From a bacterium (GTDB lineage Bacteria; BMS3Abin14): a stretch of DNA of 12,744 nt. Location of the stretch: NCBI GenBank assembly GCA_020352595.1, contig CP070682.1:2049207-2061950 (forward strand), in the 5' to 3' direction. Below, piece after piece: positions 6,710-12,744 of this stretch (within the stretch, counting starts at the first letter, position 1; every line of letters begins with the position of its first letter). The notes beneath the pieces were generated by a model. That model saw only the letters and a program-made list of their open reading frames with translations, was not told the DNA's origin and searched no databases. The position numbers and the translations under genes are program-made.

Positions 6710-8935
6710 ATGTCCCGCCTTCCATCGGCGAGGAGAGGGCGAGTGTTCGGACGGGGCAGCAAGGCGAGGGTATACTTCATCCCCCTGATCATCGGGACCC
6801 TCGTGGCCGTCTTCCTGCTCCTTGGCCAGCTGGAAAAGTTTGAACTCGTCACCGTCGACCTGCGGTACCCCTTCCTGACCGAACACGTTTCCGTCCCCCT
6901 CGTGCTGGTCCAGATCGACCAGAACTCCCTGAAGGAGATCGGAGTCTGGCCCTGGCCGCGATCCCTTTACGCCCACTTTCTGGAAAAACTTGATGAAGAC
7001 CGGGCGGGCGCGCTCCTGGTGGACGTGGATTTTTCGTCCCAGGGGCGGGATGCCGAGGAGGACAGGATCTTCATCGAGGCTGTCCGCACCGGGATACCTA
7101 CGTACCTGGCCATGCACATGGAGAGCAAGGTCAACGAAGCGGGGTTCCGCATCCTCAACGCCTCCATCCCGTTCCCCGAACTTGCGGCGGCCGCGGCGGG
7201 TGTGGGCAGCATCGTCTTCGAGGTGGACGATGACGGGACGGTGCGCCGGGCCCCGGAGGTCGTGATCTTCGGCGACATGGTCTACAAACCCCTGGGACTG
7301 GAGGGAGCGCTGATGTTCGACCCGGACATCGCCTACGCCCCCCCCGCCGGAGCCATGATCCACATCACCTCCGATACGGTGCTCCGGATCCCCGCCATCT
7401 CCTTCATCGACGTCATCGACTCCCGTTTTCCGGAAGGAGCCTTCACGGACAAGGTTGTTCTATTGGGTGCCACATCCCAGGACCTCAGGGACTTCTGGAG
7501 GACGCCCATCGGGATCATACCCGGCGTCTACCTGCACGCGGCCGTCATCGAGACCATCCTCAACGACTCCTGGGTCGTCCGCAACGACACCCTGTCGACG
7601 CTCCTCATGATCTTCGCCTCAAGCCTCATCCTCGGGGCCGTCCTCGGACGATCCAACTGGAAACAGGGGGCCCTCACGGTCACGGTGTACCTCGTGGCCA
7701 TCTCAGCCGGAGCCCTCCTTCTGCTCCGTTTCAACGTCATGCTGGCCGTAACGCCCCTTTACATCATCGCCATCGTTCAGTACCCGGTCCAGGTGGCCCT
7801 CCACGCCAGAAGGACGGAGGAGGTCCTGGACCTGGAGAGAAGGCGCACCGACGCCCTTCTGAAGATGTCCGAACTCGAGGACGCCGAGGAAACGGGCCAG
7901 CAGGCCTACGTCGTTCCCCTCGTCCTCCTCCGGCAGGTGCTGGGTCTCGACACCGTCAGGCTTTTTCTGCTGCACGGCGAGGACCGGGACAGATGGACGG
8001 AGGCGGCGGTCATCGGTGACGAGGCCGTCCTTTCGGAAGAGAACTATATCAGGGAGGTCATCCAGTCCGGTGAACTCATCACGACGAGGGGCGAGGACCA
8101 CGCCGGAGCCCACGTTTACATCCCCCTGAAAACGGTGAGGACCGCCATGGGGATCCTCTTCGTGGCCGGTCCTCCGGATTTCCGGGGCACCGACAGCGAC
8201 CTGAGGCTCCTGCTGTCGTACTCGACCCAGACGGCCTATTTTCTCGAGTCCCAGGAACTGGCCGAGCAGATGAAGGAGGAGGAGAAGGTCAGGACCAATC
8301 TGGCACGCTACCTCTCCCCCCAGATCGTGGACCAGGTCATCGACAAGAAGCTGGAGGTTCACCTGGGTGGAGACCGGAAGGTCGTCACCGTTCTCTTTTC
8401 CGACATAAGGGATTTCACCACCATCAGCGAGACCATGCCCCCGGACCGACTGGTGGCCATCCTCAATGAGTATTTCAACGAGATGGCCGGCATCATCTTC
8501 CGGTACCAGGGCTCCCTGGACAAGTACATCGGAGACGCCATGGTGGCAGTTTTCGGAAGCCTCATCGAGCTGGAAAACCCCGTCTTCAATGCCGTCCAGG
8601 CCTCGACGGAGATGATGAAGCTCATGCCTACCCTCAATGGCCGCTGGGCGGAAAAATACGGCGGCTTCACCATGCAGATCGGCATAGGGATTAGTTCGGG
8701 CGAGGTCTTCCTCGGAAACATAGGTTCCCATGAGCGGATGGAGTTCACGGTCATTGGCGATACGGTCAACGTGGCTTCCAGGTTTTCGGGGCTGGCCAGA
8801 CCGGGGCAGGTCCTTCTCACCGAAGAGGCTGCCCGGAAGCTGGAGGGGCTCTGGGAGCTGCGGGAACTGGATTCGGCAAGGGTCAAGGGTAAGTCGGAAG
8901 CCGTGCGGATATTTGAAGCAGCCGACAGCCAATGA
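6710..8935 (+). CDS. CHASE2 transmembrane class III adenylate cyclase
   Basis: Membrane receptor that makes cAMP from ATP. In the 741-residue product, a first membrane helix (about 22-39) leads to an extracytoplasmic CHASE2 sensor (about 45-285; VLVQIDQNSLKEIGVWPWPR, then KVVLLGATSQDLRDFWRTPIG). Three further helices follow (about 295-313, 321-339, 343-362). Residues about 375-515 may hold a degenerate GAF-like domain and a coiled connector. The catalytic domain is about 550-740: first metal aspartate D565 (FSDIRDFT), K605 and second metal aspartate D609 (DKYIGDAMVAVFG), then D684, N687 and R691 (VIGDTVNVASR). The K/D pair fits adenylate rather than guanylate cyclase. ATG 6710 follows GGAG with short spacing. 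GTG 6743, with AGGAG 7 bases upstream, is a credible alternative losing 11 residues. It sits between two cNMP-binding proteins. Confidence 0.93.
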   Translation: MSRLPSARRGRVFGRGSKARVYFIPLIIGTLVAVFLLLGQLEKFELVTVDLRYPFLTEHVSVPLVLVQIDQNSLKEIGVWPWPRSLYAHFLEKLDEDRAGALLVDVDFSSQGRDAEEDRIFIEAVRTGIPTYLAMHMESKVNEAGFRILNASIPFPELAAAAAGVGSIVFEVDDDGTVRRAPEVVIFGDMVYKPLGLEGALMFDPDIAYAPPAGAMIHITSDTVLRIPAISFIDVIDSRFPEGAFTDKVVLLGATSQDLRDFWRTPIGIIPGVYLHAAVIETILNDSWVVRNDTLSTLLMIFASSLILGAVLGRSNWKQGALTVTVYLVAISAGALLLLRFNVMLAVTPLYIIAIVQYPVQVALHARRTEEVLDLERRRTDALLKMSELEDAEETGQQAYVVPLVLLRQVLGLDTVRLFLLHGEDRDRWTEAAVIGDEAVLSEENYIREVIQSGELITTRGEDHAGAHVYIPLKTVRTAMGILFVAGPPDFRGTDSDLRLLLSYSTQTAYFLESQELAEQMKEEEKVRTNLARYLSPQIVDQVIDKKLEVHLGGDRKVVTVLFSDIRDFTTISETMPPDRLVAILNEYFNEMAGIIFRYQGSLDKYIGDAMVAVFGSLIELENPVFNAVQASTEMMKLMPTLNGRWAEKYGGFTMQIGIGISSGEVFLGNIGSHERMEFTVIGDTVNVASRFSGLARPGQVLLTEEAARKLEGLWELRELDSARVKGKSEAVRIFEAADSQ

Positions 8936-8967
8936 TATCATCTCCTTATTGACCCGCGGAGGACCCC

Positions 8968-9858
8968 ATGACCACCGATGAACTGGGAAGGGATTACGAG
9001 GATGGCGAGGTCGTTTTCCGGGAGGGTGAAGAGGGCAACGTCATGTTCGTCATCCAGCGCGGGAGGGTGAGGGTCAGCCGCACCACGGGAGAGGGGGAGG
9101 TGACCATCGCGACACTTGGTCCCGGGGACGTATTCGGCGAGATGGCCCTGTTCGAAAGGGAACCCCGCTCGGCCACGGTCACCGCCATGGAAAACTCGAG
9201 GATCCTGAGCATCGACAAGACGAGGTTCTTCCAGAACATCAGTCGGGATCCTTCCATGGCCTTTAACCTGCTCAGGACCCTCAGCGAGCGCCTGCGCAGG
9301 ATCGACAAGGAGTTCACGCGTCTTAAGAAACGCAGGCTCGAGATCCTGCGCTCGGGCATGGATCTGAAGGAAACCTGCCGCGTCATCCTCGAGGAGGCAA
9401 GCGACGCCGTTCAGGCCGAGAACGGGTCTGTCATGGTGGTGAACCCGGACGATGGATCCCTGGATATCGTGGCGGCATACGGCACGGACACACCCGAGAA
9501 GGCCAGGTTGACACTGGGCGAGGGGATCGCGGGAAACGTCCTGGCCACGGGAAGTGCCGAACTTATAAACAACGTCACCGTGGACCCCAGATTCAAGCCG
9601 GGCACCCTTTCCATAACATCCATCATCTGTGTTCCCCTGAGTTCGGAAACAGAGAACTTCGGGGTCATCAACCTCAGTCACACATCCAATGACCGGCTTT
9701 TCAGCAAGGTGGACCTCCAGTTCGTCAAGTCCCTTTCCGTCTACGCGTCGGTGGCCGTGCGCAATGCCATCAGCCTCCTGAGGCTCAAGCGGGCCACCGA
9801 GTTCCTGGACCTGGGGATCACCAGTTTCCCCGGAGCCGGGGAAGGGGACGGTGTCTGA
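8968..9858 (+). CDS. Cyclic nucleotide-binding and GAF domain protein (second paralogue)
   Basis: Second probable cAMP receiver, 296 residues, with the same architecture as the protein at 5796-6659. The cNMP-binding domain (about 9-120) has an intact cassette FGEMALFEREPRSATVT (56-72) with E58 and R67. A strongly basic helix (RLKKRRLEILR, about 118-128) links to the GAF domain (about 130-272; ENGSVMVVNPDDG, GEGIAGNVLATGSAELINN, SIICVPLSS, GVINLS). The two proteins align almost without gaps and look about half identical by eye, implying duplication around the cyclase gene. There is no helix-turn-helix. GGAGG (8958-8962) lies 5 bases before ATG 8968, 32 bases after the cyclase stop, so it is likely the last gene of the operon. 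The end is Gly-rich, with a strong palindrome in its last codons. Confidence 0.88.
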   Translation: MTTDELGRDYEDGEVVFREGEEGNVMFVIQRGRVRVSRTTGEGEVTIATLGPGDVFGEMALFEREPRSATVTAMENSRILSIDKTRFFQNISRDPSMAFNLLRTLSERLRRIDKEFTRLKKRRLEILRSGMDLKETCRVILEEASDAVQAENGSVMVVNPDDGSLDIVAAYGTDTPEKARLTLGEGIAGNVLATGSAELINNVTVDPRFKPGTLSITSIICVPLSSETENFGVINLSHTSNDRLFSKVDLQFVKSLSVYASVAVRNAISLLRLKRATEFLDLGITSFPGAGEGDGV

Positions 9859-9884
9859 CGTATCAGGTGCCGGGGAGCCTCCCC
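9826..9884 (+). terminator. Hairpins at the end of the cAMP operon
   Basis: An 18-base perfect palindrome TTCCCCGGAGCCGGGGAA (9826-9843) sits in the last codons of the second cNMP-binding gene. A smaller stem GGGGA/TCCCC (9872-9876 and 9880-9884) follows the stop. Neither has a T run. They could mark a Rho-assisted end or 3' stabiliser; this is a weak call based on structure and position. Confidence 0.3.
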
Positions 9885-10002
9885 ATCCCTGTCTAATGGA
9901 TGAGCCTGCTGAAAGCCCAGGCTGAACGGGAAGATATCCCCGGAGTAATGGTCCCGCAGATATCGGTCAGCGGCAGGTCTGCGCATCCCGTTACCCCAAA
10001 AA

Positions 10003-10018
10003 TGTAAATATTTTCACA
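10003..10018. promoter_or_regulatory. CRP-like binding site TGTAA-N6-TCACA
   Basis: TGTAAATATTTTCACA matches the CRP consensus TGTGA-N6-TCACA at nine of ten defined positions. Flanking AAA before and T after also fit the longer 22-base consensus. It lies about 76 bases upstream of the sigma54 -24 element. The match is seen directly. That a cAMP-bound CRP/Fnr protein uses it is inferred; no such HTH protein is encoded in this window. Confidence 0.5.
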
Positions 10019-10020
10019 TC

Positions 10021-10047
10021 TCTCACCGCCTTTGATGCGGGTTGAGA
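10021..10047. promoter_or_regulatory. Imperfect inverted repeat upstream of the sigma54 promoter
   Basis: TCTCACCGC (10021-10029) pairs with GCGG (10037-10040) and TGAGA (10043-10047), nine pairs with a 2-base bulge. It lies 46-72 bases before the -24 GG, where an enhancer-binding protein could sit. It could equally be a chance hairpin. Confidence 0.25.
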
Positions 10048-10092
10048 AGATTAAATCCCCGATTTATTGATGGAAAATAACGGCGCGCTTCT

Positions 10093-10109
10093 TGGCATAA
10101 CAATTGCTT
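10093..10109 (+). promoter_or_regulatory. Sigma54 (RpoN) -24/-12 promoter
   Basis: TTGGCATAACAATTGCTT contains TGGCA and TTGCT with the invariant GG (10094-10095) and GC (10106-10107) exactly 10 bases apart, close to the RpoN consensus. Transcription would start near 10119, about 100 bases before the riboswitch aptamer. A sigma54 promoter requires an ATP-dependent enhancer-binding activator; none is encoded in the window. Confidence 0.75.
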
Positions 10110-10140
10110 TAATTTCAAGATGTTTTGGAAAATATACATG

Positions 10141-10156
10141 ATACTGTGCACGGTAT
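10141..10156. promoter_or_regulatory. 16-base near-palindrome, possible operator
   Basis: ATACTGTGCACGGTAT is symmetric at seven of eight half-site positions around a central TGCA. It lies about 22-37 bases after the predicted sigma54 start and just before a possible sigma70 -35 box, a place where a repressor could act. No particular regulator is recognised. Confidence 0.35.
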
Positions 10157-10160
10157 TTCA

Positions 10161-10190
10161 TTGACTGGCCAAACTGACATCAATTAAAAT
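10161..10190 (+). promoter_or_regulatory. Possible sigma70 promoter ahead of the riboswitch
   Basis: TTGACT (10161-10166) and TAAAAT (10185-10190) each match five of six consensus bases and are 18 bases apart. A start near 10197 would place the aptamer about 20 bases into the transcript. The surrounding DNA is AT-rich, so a chance match is possible. Confidence 0.45.
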
Positions 10191-10218
10191 TCATTATATT
10201 TAATACAATATCCTGTGG

Positions 10219-10310
10219 AAAAGCCGAAATCCTCGTGAGGGGGTGGCGGAAAGCCACGGACCTTCAGATCCGGTACGGGTGTCCCGGCTGAAGATAGCCG
10301 AGCTGCCGAA
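10219..10310 (+). ncRNA. Cyclic-di-GMP-I (GEMM) type riboswitch aptamer
   Basis: The transcript region carries the hallmarks of the GEMM-I fold. There is a first hairpin with stem CCTC/GGGG and GNRA tetraloop GTGA (10231-10242). Next comes the conserved core GCGGAAAGCCACGG (10246-10259), compared with the family's GACGCAAAGCCACGG style. A second arm is closed by CTTCAG/CTGAAG (10262-10267 and 10288-10293) plus CCGG/CCGG. The 3' segment GATAGCCGAGCTGCCG (10293-10308) resembles the family's GATAGCCGGGTTGCCG. It binds c-di-GMP, or 3'3'-cGAMP in the GEMM-Ib subtype; the discriminating base could not be aligned with certainty. It precedes a terminator and a secreted-protein gene, the usual kind of GEMM target in Deltaproteobacteria. 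Confidence 0.8.
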
Positions 10311-10341
10311 GCAGAACGCTTCAGGCACGCCCGGCTTTTTT
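10296..10341 (+). terminator. Intrinsic terminator, expression platform of the riboswitch
   Basis: AGCCG-A-GC-TGCC-GAAGC (10296-10312) pairs with GCTTC-A-GGCA-C-GC-C-CGGCT (10318-10336): 16 base pairs with one mismatch, two single-base bulges and a 5-base loop. It runs directly into six T residues (10336-10341). Its 5' arm is the conserved 3' strand of the aptamer, so aptamer folding and termination exclude each other. Ligand binding should therefore allow read-through, making it an ON switch. Confidence 0.85.
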
Positions 10342-10403
10342 GATTCCGCCAGGACCTTGAAAGCGATGTCACCAGGGCGGGACCGTTGAGGGAGGACCTT
10401 CAT

Positions 10404-10423
10404 TTCCGGAGCACTGCCCGGAA
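10404..10423 (+). promoter_or_regulatory. Leader hairpin TTCCGG/CCGGAA
   Basis: A 6-bp stem with an 8-base loop lies in the leader between the riboswitch terminator and the ribosome site. It ends 15 bases before AGGAGG (10439-10444). It could affect translation or mRNA stability; no specific role is supported. Confidence 0.3.
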
Positions 10424-10450
10424 TACCCCCGACAGCAGAGGAGGGGTCTG

Positions 10451-12744
10451 ATGAACTGGAGAAGGATCTTGAGGAGGGCGGCGCCGGTGTGCGTGTCCGC
10501 CATGCTCTTTGCGGGGCCCCAGGCATTGGGAGACCTTCTGCCACCGGCCCTTGACGTTGCCAATCCCGGCGCCAACAACCTGAAGAACTTCGGGTACTCG
10601 GTGGTGGACGGAGCCGATCTGGACGGCGACGCCGTTACCGACTTCATCATCTGCGGGTACTACGAGGGGAACGCGGGCCAGAACAAGCAGGGGGACTGCC
10701 GCCTCTTTTCAGGCCGTGACATGGCGCAGCTCCTCGACTTCGGCAGCCCCACGCCCCAATCCTACAACGTGACGGCAGGTTTTCTGGAGGTTGACGGCCT
10801 GACCTCCGGTGGACGTCACTTCACCGATGTCATCATGGGTGGGGATCTGAAGGAGAACGGCAAAACGCCCCTCGTGGGCGAGGCCTATGTCTTTTTCCTG
10901 GGCCTGGACCGCAAGGGAGTTTTGAGCGTAACAGGATACCAGACCATCCCAAGCCCCATGGCCGTGGAGGAAGCCCATTTCGCCCGATCGCTGGCCGTTT
11001 TTGACCTGGGCAGAGGATCCCGGGTGGTGTTCGGTGCCCCGGGGATCGGAAAGGCCTTCGTCTACGGCATTGCCGCCGGACAACTGAACGGTCCCATCGG
11101 TTCCATCGGCACCGGGAGCGACCAGTTCGGATACGCCATGGCCGCCGTGGACAACACCCTCTTCGTCGGCGCCCCGGGCAGCAGCACGGTATACCGATTC
11201 ACCCTGGTCGACGGTGCGTTCCAGAGCGCGGGAGCCATCCAGGACCCTGGACTTGCCGGGCTGGGCAGCGTGGTCGTTTCCGTTGGTGACGTCAACGCCA
11301 GCGGTGCCGGCGACATCGCCGTGGGGACCAACGACGGCATCAAGGGCACCAGCCCCGGATGGATCCAGCTCTACGATTCCGCCACCCTTGACAGCCTCCT
11401 CGCCAGCCCTGTTTCCGGCAACCGCGCGGTGGGCGTGGGATCCTGGGACTGCGACGAGCATCCCGACATCGCAGTGGGCTCGTCCTCCTTTGATGCCTTG
11501 AATCGTGTCTACCACGGAGCCCCAGTGCTCATCCGCTCCGGCTCGGACGGTTCGGTGCTTGCCACCCTGGTGAGCGGTTCCAGCGATCCCAACGACGGCT
11601 TCGGGTACGCCCTTGCCGCGGGAGGAGACATGGACGAACTCATGGGGCGGCTCAGTGACGGCGAGCCCGAGATCATCGTCGGAGCTCCCGGCGCCCTTGA
11701 CCGCAGGGGGATGGCGTACGCCTTCGTAGGACGCCCGGTCCTGGCTGACGGCGACGGCGACGGCGTCCCGGACGCCTGTGACAACTGCTACGGGCATCCG
11801 AATATCGTCTTTGACGTGAACTACAATCCCAGCCAGAGCGACAGGGACGGGGACGGGTGGGGGGACGCCTGCGACAACTGCGTCAAGATCCCCAACGGGC
11901 CCGGCGAAGCAGACATTCCTGGCGTCGGCAACCAGCTGGATTCGGACGGCGACGGCATCGGGGACGCCTGTGAAGATCTGACGGAGACCGTGGCGGCGGC
12001 TTTCAGCGATACCTGCGAGCAGAACGAGGACTGCTGGTTCAACGCCACTTTCATCAACGATACCGGTGCCACCATCATCACCATCGGACCGGATCTTTCC
12101 AATACGATCTTCACCCTTTACGATGCCTCCGGGAATATCCTGGTACCGATATACAGGGTGACACGTCCCTACGGTATCGGCGACTCGGGAAACCCCCTGG
12201 ATGTGGATTTCATAGATGCCGGAGGGGACAGCAGGACCGTTCTGACCAACATCACCCAGATGTTCCCGCCGGACACGCTCAACTGCGGCCAGATCCCTGG
12301 TGGAACCCAAACCTACTACCTGCAGACGACATACACCAACTATGTCACCGACCCCTTTTTCGATCCCGTCACACTGGGGTGCGTTCAGGACGTGGACTGT
12401 TTCGATCTTTTCCAGGGGGCAGTCAGCTCGGAAAAGATCGCCGTGACCATCTTGTGCCCCATAGAGGTCATCGTCGATATCAAGCCCGGTCCCGGCATTG
12501 CTACCATCAACCTGGGTCTTAACGGCAACATACCGGTAGCCATCCTGAGTGCGCCGGAATTTGACACCACACTGATCGACCCGTGGACCACCAGGCTCGA
12601 GGGAGCCAACAACCGCCTGAAGAGCAACCAGCTGCTGCAGTACTCCATCAAGGACGTGGACGGTGACGGTCTGGATGACCTCATGCTTCACTTCGAGATC
12701 GAGGGCTTCTCCGCCACTCCAACAGGGGCGACGGAACCGGTCAA
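10451..12744 (+). CDS. Large secreted FG-GAP/thrombospondin type 3 repeat protein (3' end outside window)
   Basis: The frame is open from ATG 10451 to the window end (764 codons, no stop). AGGAGG (10439-10444) lies 6 bases before the start. Residues 1-27 form a Sec signal peptide: basic MNWRRILRR, a hydrophobic core, then ALG|D. Residues about 45-425 hold integrin/FG-GAP-like propeller repeats (FGYSVVDGADLDGDAVTDFIICG; FGYAMAAVDNTLFVGAPG; VVVSVGDVNASGAGDIAVG; FGYALAAGGDMDE then PEIIVGAPG). Residues about 432-510 hold three thrombospondin type 3 calcium loops with paired cysteines (DGDGDGVPDACDNC, DRDGDGWGDACDNC, DSDGDGIGDAC). Residues about 675-750 form a domain often seen in secreted proteins (IVDIKPG, IPVAILS, KDVDGDGLDDLMLHF). 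The likely role is an extracellular or surface calcium-stabilised protein, perhaps adhesion or matrix. Transcription appears gated by sigma54 and a cyclic-dinucleotide riboswitch. The exact function is unknown. Confidence 0.85.
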   Translation, partial: MNWRRILRRAAPVCVSAMLFAGPQALGDLLPPALDVANPGANNLKNFGYSVVDGADLDGDAVTDFIICGYYEGNAGQNKQGDCRLFSGRDMAQLLDFGSPTPQSYNVTAGFLEVDGLTSGGRHFTDVIMGGDLKENGKTPLVGEAYVFFLGLDRKGVLSVTGYQTIPSPMAVEEAHFARSLAVFDLGRGSRVVFGAPGIGKAFVYGIAAGQLNGPIGSIGTGSDQFGYAMAAVDNTLFVGAPGSSTVYRFTLVDGAFQSAGAIQDPGLAGLGSVVVSVGDVNASGAGDIAVGTNDGIKGTSPGWIQLYDSATLDSLLASPVSGNRAVGVGSWDCDEHPDIAVGSSSFDALNRVYHGAPVLIRSGSDGSVLATLVSGSSDPNDGFGYALAAGGDMDELMGRLSDGEPEIIVGAPGALDRRGMAYAFVGRPVLADGDGDGVPDACDNCYGHPNIVFDVNYNPSQSDRDGDGWGDACDNCVKIPNGPGEADIPGVGNQLDSDGDGIGDACEDLTETVAAAFSDTCEQNEDCWFNATFINDTGATIITIGPDLSNTIFTLYDASGNILVPIYRVTRPYGIGDSGNPLDVDFIDAGGDSRTVLTNITQMFPPDTLNCGQIPGGTQTYYLQTTYTNYVTDPFFDPVTLGCVQDVDCFDLFQGAVSSEKIAVTILCPIEVIVDIKPGPGIATINLGLNGNIPVAILSAPEFDTTLIDPWTTRLEGANNRLKSNQLLQYSIKDVDGDGLDDLMLHFEIEGFSATPTGATEPV

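Larger units (their letters stand above)
9859..10450. other. 592-base regulatory intergenic region
   Basis: No gene is supported here. From about 9990 to 10215 it is strikingly AT-rich compared with its surroundings. In order it holds a CRP-like palindrome, an imperfect inverted repeat, a sigma54 promoter, a 16-base near-palindrome, a possible sigma70 promoter, a cyclic-dinucleotide riboswitch with terminator, and a roughly 110-base leader with one more hairpin before ATG 10451. Bases 9885-9990 show nothing recognisable. Confidence 0.75.

Noticed and set aside
10258..10402. Three copies of GGACCTT (10258, 10352, 10394), possibly tandem aptamer remnants
   Set aside because: Only this short word recurs; no second GNRA hairpin, AAAGCC core or 3' strand accompanies the later copies, so a tandem riboswitch is not supported.
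10709..12691. Long antisense open frame (about 660 codons) opposite the secreted-protein gene
   Set aside because: It is a shadow of GC-rich codon use in the + strand gene. The + frame is open over the whole stretch, has a signal peptide, a good ribosome site and clear FG-GAP and TSP3 repeats; the antisense product has no recognisable domain.
1..12744. CRISPR array, tRNA or rRNA gene, insertion sequence, toxin-antitoxin or phage defence genes
   Set aside because: No regularly spaced direct repeats, no cloverleaf-like or rRNA sequence, no transposase or integrase motif and no small co-directional toxin pair could be recognised on either strand.

Overview
The window is GC-rich bacterial DNA, densely coded on the + strand. 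The gene order trpS-scpA-scpB-rluB, the HD-GYP and CHASE2-cyclase repertoire and a GEMM-type (cyclic-di-GMP-I) riboswitch suggest a deltaproteobacterial lineage (Desulfobacterota or Desulfuromonadota-like). This assignment rests on gene order and protein style, not on a database search.

Layout: (1) 1-2650 is a conserved housekeeping run: the 3' end of trpS, then scpA and scpB (condensin accessory subunits) and an RluB/RsuA-type pseudouridine synthase, tightly packed. (2) 2651-2960 is a non-coding spacer with a hairpin, a patch of GTGCCAG/AAGTTCTA-like inverted-repeat debris and a good sigma70 promoter. (3) 2961-4193 encodes a GAF-HD-GYP phosphodiesterase. (4) 4376-9858 looks like one signalling operon: a geranylgeranyl-reductase-like FAD oxidoreductase, a cNMP-binding/GAF protein, a CHASE2 transmembrane class III adenylate cyclase, and a second cNMP-binding/GAF protein paralogous to the first. 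(5) 9859-10450 is a 592-base regulatory region. It holds a CRP-like palindrome, a textbook sigma54 -24/-12 promoter, a possible sigma70 promoter, a cyclic-di-GMP-I-type aptamer and a long intrinsic terminator whose 5' arm is the 3' end of the aptamer. (6) 10451 to the window end is an open-ended reading frame for a large secreted protein with FG-GAP-like repeats, thrombospondin type 3 calcium-binding repeats and a C-terminal IKPG/DVDGDG domain.

How the genes may work together: the cyclase makes cAMP in response to an extracytoplasmic signal sensed by CHASE2. Two cAMP-binding GAF proteins without a DNA-binding domain flank it and are natural receivers. The HD-GYP enzyme would lower c-di-GMP (or 3'3'-cGAMP). 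The large secreted protein appears to be controlled at transcription initiation (sigma54, CRP-like box) and again at elongation by a cyclic-dinucleotide riboswitch. The region therefore places cAMP and cyclic-dinucleotide signalling next to a putative surface or extracellular matrix protein. Each component is visible in the sequence; the functional link between them is inference.

No tRNA, rRNA, CRISPR array or insertion sequence was recognised.
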